From assembly GCF_004745075.1 (NCBI RefSeq), contig NZ_RHFH01000011.1, positions 1 to 64,000 of the forward strand: a stretch of DNA of 64,000 nt, written 5' to 3'. How positions within the stretch are numbered: the stretch's first letter is position 1; every line of letters starts with the position of its first letter. Source of the DNA: Brevibacterium sp. S111 (GTDB taxonomy: Bacteria > Actinomycetota > Actinomycetes > Actinomycetales > Brevibacteriaceae). The notes under the pieces were generated by a model. The model did not search any database. It was not told the origin of the DNA and saw only the letters and a list, made by a program, of their open reading frames with translations. Position numbers and translations under genes: made by a program. Positions 57,606 to 64,000 of this stretch are shown here, piece by piece.

Positions 57606-60299
57606 ATGGCGGCGCCCGATGCGCAGGACGAGAAGGAATCGAGCGCATTGCTCAAGGTGTTCCGCCCATCCGGCGGTTCGCATCTGTCAGTCAGCACCCG
57701 TGTACTGGTGCGTGTGCTCGCCGGCATCCTCGTCCTCGCGCTGCTGCTGACCGTCATCGGTGTCTTCCTCGTCCGCCGGTCCTTCCCCACCACCGACGGT
57801 GAGATCTCCCTGCCGGGGCTCGACGCCGCGGTCACCGTCCAGCGTGACGAATCGGGTGTTCCCACCATCGAAGCCGAGACCGCCCACGACCTGTTCGCGG
57901 CTCAGGGCTTCGTCCACGCTCAGGACCGTTTCTGGGAGATGGACTTCCGCCGCCATGTCACCTCGGGGCGTCTGTCCGAACTCTTCGGCAGTTCCCAGTT
58001 GGGCACCGACACATTCATTCGCACCCTGGGCTGGCGGGAAGTCGCCGAAGAGGAAGTGAAGAGACTCGATCCGACGACCCGGGCCTACTACGAGGCCTAC
58101 GCGGACGGAGTCAACGCCTACCTCAAGGACAAGTCCCCCAGTCAGGTGTCCCTCGAGTACACCGTCCTCGGGCTGCAGTCGGGAGCGACCACGATCGAGA
58201 AGTGGACTCCTGCCGACAGCGTCGCCTGGCTCAAGGCCATGGCCTGGGACCTCCGGTCGAACCTCGAAGACGAGATCGACCGCACCATACTGACGTCCGC
58301 ACTCGATCAGCAGCAGGTCGAGGATCTGTTCCCCGACTACCCGTATGCCACCCGTCCGACGATTCTCGGCGGCGTCGCCGGACACAAAGCCGCGAAGAAC
58401 GGAACCCGGCGGGGTGAGGCTCCCCCGACCGCCGAAAAGCCATCAGTCGGTTCGGGCGAGGCAGGTACCGACGACGAGGAGGCGCAGGCCGGGGGCACCG
58501 TCCCCGACGTCCCGACCTCGACCGACGACCTCCTCGATCTGAGATCGACGGTCGCCTCGCTGCCGCAGCTGCTGGGCATGAACAGCGACGACATCGGATC
58601 GAATTCCTGGGTGATCTCCGGAGAGCATACGAAGTCCGGTTCCCCGCTGCTGGCCAATGACCCGCATCTGGCTCCGGCGATGCCCTCGGTGTGGTACCAG
58701 GTCGGTCTGCGCTGCAAGAAGGTCACTGAGGACTGTCCCTTCGACGTCTCCGGCTTCTCCTTCTCCGGTCTCCCCGGCGTCGTCATCGGCCACAACCAGT
58801 CGATCGCCTGGGGACTGACGAACCTCGGCGCCGATGTCACCGACCTCGTGGTGGAGAAGATCCGTGACGGACGAGTCGTCCACGACGACGGCGATGAGCC
58901 GGTGCGCGTGCGCAAGGAGACGGTGAAGATCGCGAACGAAGACCCGCGGGAGATCACCATCCGCTCCACCCGCAACGGACCGCTCGTGTCCAAACTCGAC
59001 AGCTCCTATCGTCGTGCCCTCGACGCTTCCACGGGTGCCGATGCGACGAACCCGAAGTCCGGTCCCGACGATGAGCACTACGGTCTCGCCCTCGACTGGA
59101 CGGCTCTGCGCCCGGGCACGACCGCCTCGGCGGTGTTCGCGATCAACAGGGCGACGAACTGGAAGGAGTTCCGGCACGCGGCCTCCCTGTTCGATGTTCC
59201 GTCCCAGAATCTCATCTACGCCGACGTCGCCGGCAATATCGGATACCAGGCCCCGGGGATGATCCCCCGCCGTGGCACAGCAGATGGGACCGTGCCGCGC
59301 CGCGGATGGAAATCCGATGAGGACTGGCAGGGATGGGTCGACTTCGAGGACCTGCCGAGCCTGTACAACCCCGAACGCGGCTGGATCGTGACCGCGAACA
59401 ATCCGGTTGCCGCCCCCGGTGAGACCGTCGAGCTGGGCCGCGACGTCGACTACGGCGACCGGGCACGGCGCATCACCAAGCGCATCAAGGACGCGGTCAA
59501 CGAGGGCAGGAAGCTGCGGCCGGTCGATATGTCCGCCATTCAGGGCGACGACCTCAACCCGTTCGCCTCGAAGCTCGTGCCCGCGGTGCTGAAGATCGAC
59601 GCCGATGGTGATGAGGACATCGCCCGGGCGCAGAAGATGCTCAAGGAGTGGAGTGGCAAGGACGCCGCCAACAGTGCCGGAGCCGCCTACTTCAATGTGC
59701 TCTCCACGACTCTCCTCGACCAGGTCATCGCGGACAAGCTGCCCAAGGGGGTCTCCCCCAGCGGCGGTTCACGCTGGTACCTCGTGATGTCGAATCTCCT
59801 CGAGGATCCCGATTCGCAGTGGTGGTCGGGCAAGGGCGTCGACGGTCGGGACGAAGCACTGCGCAAGGCGATGAAATCCGCATGGTCGACGACGGAGGAT
59901 CTGCTCGGGTCCGAACCCGCGACCTGGCGGTGGGGAATCCTGCACCGGCTGACGATCCGCAACGCCAGCCTCGGCGAATCGGGGATCGTCCCGATCGAGA
60001 AGCTGTTCAACCGCGGACCTTATGAGGTCTCGGGCGGTTCGGGCGTCGTCCAGGCCACCGGGTGGGATGCTTCGGTCGGCTATGAGACGAACTGGGTCCC
60101 GTCGATGCGTCAGACCGTCGACCTGTCGAACTTCGACGCGTCGAATTGGATCAACCTCACGGGTGCTTCGGGGCACGCCTTCCACCCGCATTACGACGAT
60201 CAGACGAACGACTGGGCGGCCAACGTCAACCGTCCCTGGCCGTACTCGAAGCAGGCGGTCGCTGCGGCGGCCGAAGACACGCTCACGCTCAGGCCCTGA
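57606..60299 (+). CDS. Membrane-anchored penicillin acylase family protein
   Basis: This 897-residue Ntn-hydrolase precursor has an N-terminal helix (VLVRVLAGILVLALLLTVIG, about residues 36-55) that anchors or exports it. The alpha-chain region has AAQGFVHAQDRFWEMDFRRH. The autocleavage site is in DDIGSNSWVISGEHTKSG: the Ser before Asn-Ser-Trp becomes the N-terminal nucleophile of the beta chain. LANDPHLAPAMPSVWYQVGL and GVVIGHNQSIAWGLTNLGAD follow. A Gly/Glu/Ala-rich linker precedes the cleavage site. Relatives cleave beta-lactam side chains or acyl-homoserine lactones; the natural substrate is not predictable. ATG 57606 is chosen for its GAAGGAG site over a GTG at 57570. Confidence 0.9.
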   Translation: MAAPDAQDEKESSALLKVFRPSGGSHLSVSTRVLVRVLAGILVLALLLTVIGVFLVRRSFPTTDGEISLPGLDAAVTVQRDESGVPTIEAETAHDLFAAQGFVHAQDRFWEMDFRRHVTSGRLSELFGSSQLGTDTFIRTLGWREVAEEEVKRLDPTTRAYYEAYADGVNAYLKDKSPSQVSLEYTVLGLQSGATTIEKWTPADSVAWLKAMAWDLRSNLEDEIDRTILTSALDQQQVEDLFPDYPYATRPTILGGVAGHKAAKNGTRRGEAPPTAEKPSVGSGEAGTDDEEAQAGGTVPDVPTSTDDLLDLRSTVASLPQLLGMNSDDIGSNSWVISGEHTKSGSPLLANDPHLAPAMPSVWYQVGLRCKKVTEDCPFDVSGFSFSGLPGVVIGHNQSIAWGLTNLGADVTDLVVEKIRDGRVVHDDGDEPVRVRKETVKIANEDPREITIRSTRNGPLVSKLDSSYRRALDASTGADATNPKSGPDDEHYGLALDWTALRPGTTASAVFAINRATNWKEFRHAASLFDVPSQNLIYADVAGNIGYQAPGMIPRRGTADGTVPRRGWKSDEDWQGWVDFEDLPSLYNPERGWIVTANNPVAAPGETVELGRDVDYGDRARRITKRIKDAVNEGRKLRPVDMSAIQGDDLNPFASKLVPAVLKIDADGDEDIARAQKMLKEWSGKDAANSAGAAYFNVLSTTLLDQVIADKLPKGVSPSGGSRWYLVMSNLLEDPDSQWWSGKGVDGRDEALRKAMKSAWSTTEDLLGSEPATWRWGILHRLTIRNASLGESGIVPIEKLFNRGPYEVSGGSGVVQATGWDASVGYETNWVPSMRQTVDLSNFDASNWINLTGASGHAFHPHYDDQTNDWAANVNRPWPYSKQAVAAAAEDTLTLRP

Positions 60300-60348
60300 A
60301 GCGCACGCTCTGCTGAGGATCCGGTCCTCGGCTGGCCGCTCTCTGCGA

Positions 60349-61548
60349 TCAGGGCTTCGGCAGGATCTTCGCCTCGAGGAAGTTCGCGACATCGTCTTCC
60401 CAGCGCACCGGGTCGATGTTCCATTCCTTCGTGTGGTGGGCCTTGCTGTAGGTCGGCATCGTCACCAGGTCCCGGCGCACCGAGGCCAGGGCGTGTGAGG
60501 GGCCCGAAGGCACGAATTCGTCATCGTCGGAGTGGATGAGCAGGACGGGGACGTCGAGTTCGGCCGCCCGTGTCACCCAATCCATGCGGTCGAGGTCGAG
60601 CGGGGTCTCCAGTCCGGTGATCGGGCGTGCCCACGGCTGAGTGATCATCTCGAGAGTGAGTTTCGCGATCGGGGTCGGCAGCAGGTTCTTCTTCGCCTGT
60701 CCGTCGAGCACGTTCACCCAGTCGACGACGGGCCCGTCGAGGACGAGGGACGTGACGTAGCGCCGGTTGCGTCCGCGCGAAGCCGCCTGCAGAGCGATCG
60801 CCCCGCCCATCGACCAGCCGAAGAGGACGACGTTCTTCGCCCCGCGTGCCACGGCGCAGTCGATGGCCGCGTCGACGTCGATCCATTCGGTGTCGCCGAG
60901 GCCGTAGCGGGAGGTGGTCTCCACCCGCACCTCGGCGTCGTTGCGGTAGGACATGGCGATGGCAGGCACTCCGAGAGTGTTGAGCACCGGGGCCGCACGC
61001 AGACCCTCGGCGCGAGTGCTGGCGCGACCGTGGATGAGGATCGCCCAGGTCTCCTGCGGTTCCGGGTGATCGGTGGGCAGCAGCCAGGCGGGCAGACGAC
61101 CCGCATCGGAGCGGATCTCGATGTCGTCGAAGTTCACACCTGCGGCCACCGGATCGGGGTAGACGATGCCGGTCCAGCGTCCGCGCCACGCGCGGCGGAT
61201 GTCTCCGCGGGTCACGGAGAGGATCTCGCGTGAGACGGTGCGAGAACGCGGATCGTACTCGACGATGTCGCCGATCACTGCGTGGCCCGCGCCCTGGTTG
61301 AAGTAGAGGCCGTAGGCGCCGGGCACCGTCGTCTCTTCGTCGGCGGGCAGATGGATGCGCATATTCGGAGGGAAACCGTCGATGTGCAGGATGTCGAGTT
61401 CTTCCGGCGCATTCTCCGGAACCACGATCCTGCGGGCGAAGTAGGCGGCCAGTCCCGAGGACGCCACGGAGATCAGCGCGCCCAGTCCGGCGCCGACTCC
61501 GACAGCAGCCACCAGCAGGCGGGCGGGGAACTTCGTCTCGCGGGTCAT
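60349..61548 (-). CDS. Alpha/beta hydrolase with N-terminal membrane segment
   Basis: This 399-residue protein has one N-terminal hydrophobic helix (ARLLVAAVGVGAGLGALISV) followed by a region of about 120 residues without known motifs. The hydrolase domain holds the oxyanion-type WAILIHGRASTRAEG, the nucleophile elbow GWSMGGAIAL, the Asp in LLIHSDDDEFVPSGPS and the His in YSKAHHTKEWN. These are the full triad elements. It probably acts outside or at the membrane as an esterase or peptidase; the substrate is unknown. Confidence 0.88.
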   Translation of the reverse strand: MTRETKFPARLLVAAVGVGAGLGALISVASSGLAAYFARRIVVPENAPEELDILHIDGFPPNMRIHLPADEETTVPGAYGLYFNQGAGHAVIGDIVEYDPRSRTVSREILSVTRGDIRRAWRGRWTGIVYPDPVAAGVNFDDIEIRSDAGRLPAWLLPTDHPEPQETWAILIHGRASTRAEGLRAAPVLNTLGVPAIAMSYRNDAEVRVETTSRYGLGDTEWIDVDAAIDCAVARGAKNVVLFGWSMGGAIALQAASRGRNRRYVTSLVLDGPVVDWVNVLDGQAKKNLLPTPIAKLTLEMITQPWARPITGLETPLDLDRMDWVTRAAELDVPVLLIHSDDDEFVPSGPSHALASVRRDLVTMPTYSKAHHTKEWNIDPVRWEDDVANFLEAKILPKP

Positions 61549-61673
61549 GTAAACCTCCTGACTTCATTGTTGCCTAAGGAATGAGCAGGAGCCAAACGCT
61601 GTTGTCCCCAGCAGGGGCGAAGATCCTCTCCGCCCATGCGAACAGCAGCCGTCGACGATCACTGGAGGTCATG

Positions 61674-62105
61674 ATGTCACAGGCACCGAACAGCAATACG
61701 GGAACCGCGCCCGAGGAGGTCCGCTGGCAGGACGTCCTCTCCCCGGAAGAATTCGCGGTGCTCAGGCAGGGTGCGACCGAACGCCCCTTCACCGGCGAGT
61801 ACAACGACGAGACCGCGGCAGGAATGTATCAGTGTCGCGCCTGCGGGGCCGACCTCTTCCCCTCGGACACGAAGTTCACCTCCCACTGCGGGTGGCCGTC
61901 GTTCTACGCACCGCTGGCCGAGGACCGGGTCCGCTACATCCGCGACACCACTATGGGCATGGAGCGCATCGAGGTCCGATGCGCGAACTGCGATTCCCAT
62001 ATGGGACACGTCTTCGAAGGTGAGGGGTATGACACCCCGACCGACCAGCGCTACTGCATCAACTCGATCTCGCTCAAGCTCAACAACGCCGATGCCCATG
62101 GCTGA
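61674..62105 (+). CDS. msrB: Peptide-methionine (R)-S-oxide reductase MsrB
   Basis: This 143-residue repair enzyme reduces methionine-R-sulfoxide. A zinc site is formed by CRACG and CANCDSHMGH. FTSHCGWPSF and the catalytic cysteine motif RYCINSISL follow. Of the two adjacent ATG codons (61671 and 61674), the second has better spacing to GGAGGT. The next gene starts inside its last codons, so the two are coupled. Confidence 0.95.
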   Translation: MSQAPNSNTGTAPEEVRWQDVLSPEEFAVLRQGATERPFTGEYNDETAAGMYQCRACGADLFPSDTKFTSHCGWPSFYAPLAEDRVRYIRDTTMGMERIEVRCANCDSHMGHVFEGEGYDTPTDQRYCINSISLKLNNADAHG

Positions 62106-62688
62106 GGCGGCAACGGAGTCACAGATCGCCGAGGCGGCTGAACCGGTCCGTGCCGCGGCGACAGAGCCTGTCACCACCGCGGCGGTCGAGCCGGTCATCA
62201 GGACATTCGCCCAGCTGCAGGCCGAGGAGCTCTACGGGATCCTGCAGCTGAGGTCCCGTGCCTTCGTCGTCGAGCAGGAGTGCGTCTTCCTCGACCCCGA
62301 CGGAGTGGACACTCTGCCCGAGACGCTGCACATCTTCTACCCGAGGCCGGCTTCGACGATGGCCGACACCCACGGTGCCGCCTTCGGACGTGACCTGGCT
62401 CCATGGGCCTATGCTCGCCTGCTGCCGGCAGATGTCCCCGACGGGCCGGCCGCGCGGCCGGGAGCCCGCAGCATCAGTCGGGTTGTCACTCTCCCCGAGG
62501 CACGTGGTCAGGGATGGAGCCGCAGACTGCTGGCAGACATCGTCGATGCTTGGGCGAAGTCGCCGCTGACGCTGAATGCGCAGTCGCATCTCGAGGGTCT
62601 CTACGGTTCTTTCGGGTTCGCCCTCAACGGTCCGCGCTTCCTTGAGGACGGGATCGAACACACTCCGATGGAACGCCCCGCGGACTGA
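62098..62688 (+). CDS. GNAT family acetyltransferase (ElaA-like)
   Basis: This is a 196-residue protein. An Ala/Glu/Thr-rich N-terminal extension of about 30 residues is followed by an ElaA-type GNAT domain: LYGILQLRSRAFVVEQECVF, then SISRVVTLPEARGQGWSRRL with the acetyl-CoA loop, and LYGSFGFALNGPRFLEDGIE with a P.FLEDGI.H.PM ending typical of ElaA. Its start overlaps the msrB end by eight bases; a second ATG two codons earlier is possible. The substrate is unknown. Confidence 0.85.
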   Translation: MAEAATESQIAEAAEPVRAAATEPVTTAAVEPVIRTFAQLQAEELYGILQLRSRAFVVEQECVFLDPDGVDTLPETLHIFYPRPASTMADTHGAAFGRDLAPWAYARLLPADVPDGPAARPGARSISRVVTLPEARGQGWSRRLLADIVDAWAKSPLTLNAQSHLEGLYGSFGFALNGPRFLEDGIEHTPMERPAD

Positions 62689-62690
62689 AC

Positions 62691-63167
62691 TCAGCCGGCG
62701 TCATCCTCGGCGGCGTCGACGGAGGCGATGATCTTCTGCATCACCGCGTGAAGATCACGCACTCCGTCGACGTCCATGCCGAGCTTGTCCATCATCTTTC
62801 CGGGAATGGTCTGTGCCGTCTCCCGCAGTCGCAGCCCTGTGGGGGTGAGTGTGACCTCGACGATCCGCTCGTCATGTTCGCTGCGCATCTTCGCCACATA
62901 GTCAAGCGCCTCGAGCCTCTTGACCAGGGGCGAGACGGTGGCCGGTTCGAGACGCAGCAGTCCGGCGATCTCACGCATCGTGAGCTTCTCGTGCTGCCAC
63001 AGCGCAAGCATGACGAGGTACTGCGGGTGCGTGAGGTGGATCGGTTCGAGCACTGACCGGTACGCGCCGATCACTCCGCGTGAAGCCACGGCCAGAGCGA
63101 AGCAGATCTGGCTCTCCAATGCCAGGGGATTGTCCATTCGTCCCTGAGCGTCATCGGACTCGAGCAT
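62691..63167 (-). CDS. OhrR/MarR-type redox-sensing regulator
   Basis: This 158-residue winged-helix protein begins NPLALESQICFALAVASR, which closely fits OhrR. Cys22 corresponds to the peroxide-sensing cysteine of that family. The DNA-binding part is KLTMREIAGLLRLEPATVSP with the wing MRSEHDERIVEVTLTPTG. OhrR represses the organic hydroperoxide reductase gene ohr; no ohr gene is in the window. The ATG has a GAAGGAGAG site. It converges on the msrB-GNAT pair, another oxidative-damage function. Confidence 0.88.
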   Translation of the reverse strand: MLESDDAQGRMDNPLALESQICFALAVASRGVIGAYRSVLEPIHLTHPQYLVMLALWQHEKLTMREIAGLLRLEPATVSPLVKRLEALDYVAKMRSEHDERIVEVTLTPTGLRLRETAQTIPGKMMDKLGMDVDGVRDLHAVMQKIIASVDAAEDDAG

Positions 63168-63212
63168 CGTCTCTCCTTCGGCCGTCCGTTCGACCGTCCG
63201 CGCGGCCTTCAA

Positions 63213-63224
63213 TTAGTGCACTAA
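63213..63224. promoter_or_regulatory. Candidate OhrR-type operator
   Basis: TTAGTGCACTAA is a perfect 12-bp palindrome 45 bp before the regulator start, in the divergent region with the small gene at 63303. A+T-rich flanks (ATTA, TGATTA) suggest an overlapping promoter. Confidence 0.55.
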
Positions 63225-63302
63225 TGATTAGGGTACACTGGATGCACAGTCGAAATTGTTCAGCAGCCCGCCGCAGCGGTGACTCGTCGATAGGATTCTC
63301 TT

Positions 63303-63557
63303 ATGCCGTCCGCCTCGCAGGCTTCTCCCGACGATTCCGACAGACACCCGCGCAGTCACCGCACATCGCAGCGCGGAGTCGGCTGGCTCAACAACTTCTT
63401 CCGCAAGATCGTCGGTCCCGCACAGGTCGACAACACGCGTCCCGGTGGGTATTTCGAGGATGAGACCCTGCGCCACAAGCAGCTCGAGGACATGGGCCTG
63501 GAGATGCGCACCGACGCCAGCGGCCATTCCTACGTAGTGAAGAAGACCGCCGACTGA
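63303..63557 (+). CDS. Small conserved-looking protein of unknown function
   Basis: This 84-residue protein has a polar N-terminal 25 residues rich in Ser, Asp, His and Arg. A short amphipathic stretch GVGWLNNFFRKIVGPAQVDN follows, then a charged region with KQLEDMGLEMRTDASGHSYV. No signal peptide or membrane helix is present. I do not recognise the family. An AGGA sequence precedes the ATG, and a good terminator follows the stop, which supports a real gene. It shares the divergent promoter region with the OhrR-type gene. Confidence 0.6.
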   Translation: MPSASQASPDDSDRHPRSHRTSQRGVGWLNNFFRKIVGPAQVDNTRPGGYFEDETLRHKQLEDMGLEMRTDASGHSYVVKKTAD

Positions 63558-63585
63558 CCCGGCAGCCGTTGACCGCTGCGAACGT

Positions 63586-63615
63586 GCAAGGGCCGCCGCA
63601 TCTGCGGCGGCCCTT
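63586..63615. terminator. Bidirectional terminator between the small gene and the hemQ-like gene
   Basis: Two 14-bp arms (63586-63599 and 63602-63615) are perfect reverse complements. The loop in RNA would take in the innermost pairs. Flanking genes converge. Confidence 0.8.
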
Positions 63616-63696
63616 GAGCGTGTCATCTCCGGCCGAGGTCGGTGACTCCCCCGGTTCGGTCGGAAGTCGGCTGGGCCCACTCCCGACCGCGAGCGG

Positions 63697-64000
63697 TCAC
63701 CGCCAGTCGGAGATGATGTCGACGAGTTCCCGACGCGGTCCCGTGTAGAACGGGATCTCTTCGCGCACGTGCAGCCGAGCTTCGGTATTGCGCAGATCGC
63801 GCATGAGGTCGACGATGCGGTGCAGCTCGGGGGCTTCGAAGGCGAGCAGCCACTCGTAGTCGCCGAGGGCGAAGGACGCGATCGTGTTCGCCTTGACGTC
63901 CTTGTAAGAGGCGGCGGCCATGCCGTGGTCGCGCAGCATCTTCGACCGTTCGGCGGGATCGAGTACGTACCAGTCGTAGGACCTCACGAACGGGTAGACG
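63697..64000 (-). CDS. hemQ: HemQ-like coproheme decarboxylase, 3' part
   Basis: Only the last 101 codons are present; the gene runs off the right edge. The visible part reads [20 protein letters not shown], then [34 protein letters not shown] and [17 protein letters not shown]. These fit the chlorite-dismutase-like HemQ family, in which the His of the DHG segment is the heme ligand. HemQ performs the final step of the coproporphyrin-dependent heme pathway used by actinobacteria. An internal GTG at 63985-63987 is not the start. No other heme synthesis gene is in the adjoining sequence; hemW is far away. Confidence 0.85.
   Translation of the reverse strand, partial: VYPFVRSYDWYVLDPAERSKMLRDHGMAAASYKDVKANTIASFALGDYEWLLAFEAPELHRIVDLMRDLRNTEARLHVREEIPFYTGPRRELVDIISDWR

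Overview
The window is a 64 kb piece of a high-GC actinobacterial chromosome. The gene set suggests order Micrococcales, most likely Brevibacterium or a close relative: a long, GapB-type glyceraldehyde-3-phosphate dehydrogenase, the long actinobacterial form of LeuA with a leader-peptide attenuator, a HemQ-type heme enzyme, and an ectoine-hydrolase-like gene next to an Lrp-type regulator. The genus is an inference from protein character; no marker that settles it (such as 16S rRNA) is present.

Layout. 0-7 kb: a broken and an intact copy of a DUF4870 membrane-protein gene, hemW-lepA, an endonuclease/exonuclease/phosphatase-fold protein, a PemK-like protein and rpsT. 7.0-9.85 kb: two related IS110-family elements in tail-to-tail orientation, both inserted in one palindromic repeat. 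9.8-16.4 kb (minus): ugd-degV-comEA-comEC-holA. 16.5-29.7 kb: leuS-nadE, an acyl-CoA synthetase, a glutathione-transferase-like reductase, DedA and YihY membrane proteins, long GAPDH, then a 19-bp tandem repeat. 28-32 kb (minus): a TetR regulator, a drug-type MFS exporter, a 2-hydroxyacid dehydrogenase and a small membrane protein, apparently one operon. 32-38.6 kb (minus): dusB-dgt-dnaG and an ABC-F ATPase. 38.8-44.2 kb: an XRE-cupin regulator divergent from a lactate-permease-family transporter, then a likely compatible-solute (ectoine) catabolic group. 44.3-52.9 kb: a YibE/F protein, glyS, a DEAD-box helicase, recO-uppS and leuA. 53-64 kb: envelope and accessory genes (L,D-transpeptidase lipoprotein, penicillin-acylase-family protein, msrB, OhrR-type regulator) and the 3' part of a hemQ-like gene cut by the window edge. 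No rRNA, tRNA, CRISPR or prophage was seen.

The most remarkable feature is the IS110 pair. The noncoding left end of each element holds all four guide segments expected of an IS110 bridge RNA. The donor guides are shared and match the elements' own ends. The target guides differ between the two elements, and each matches the sequence where that element sits. The two sites are the outer edge and the exact centre of the same palindromic repeat. A second copy of this repeat, an uninterrupted perfect 56-bp palindrome, lies at 44242-44297 and still carries vacant predicted sites for both elements.

Other regulatory observations are a leucine leader peptide with an attenuator hairpin before leuA, helically phased motifs before the Lrp-type gene, likely operators for the TetR, XRE and OhrR-type regulators, and strong terminator hairpins between most convergent gene pairs. 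Start codons were chosen by ribosome-binding sites and family N-termini; several differ from the longest open frame.
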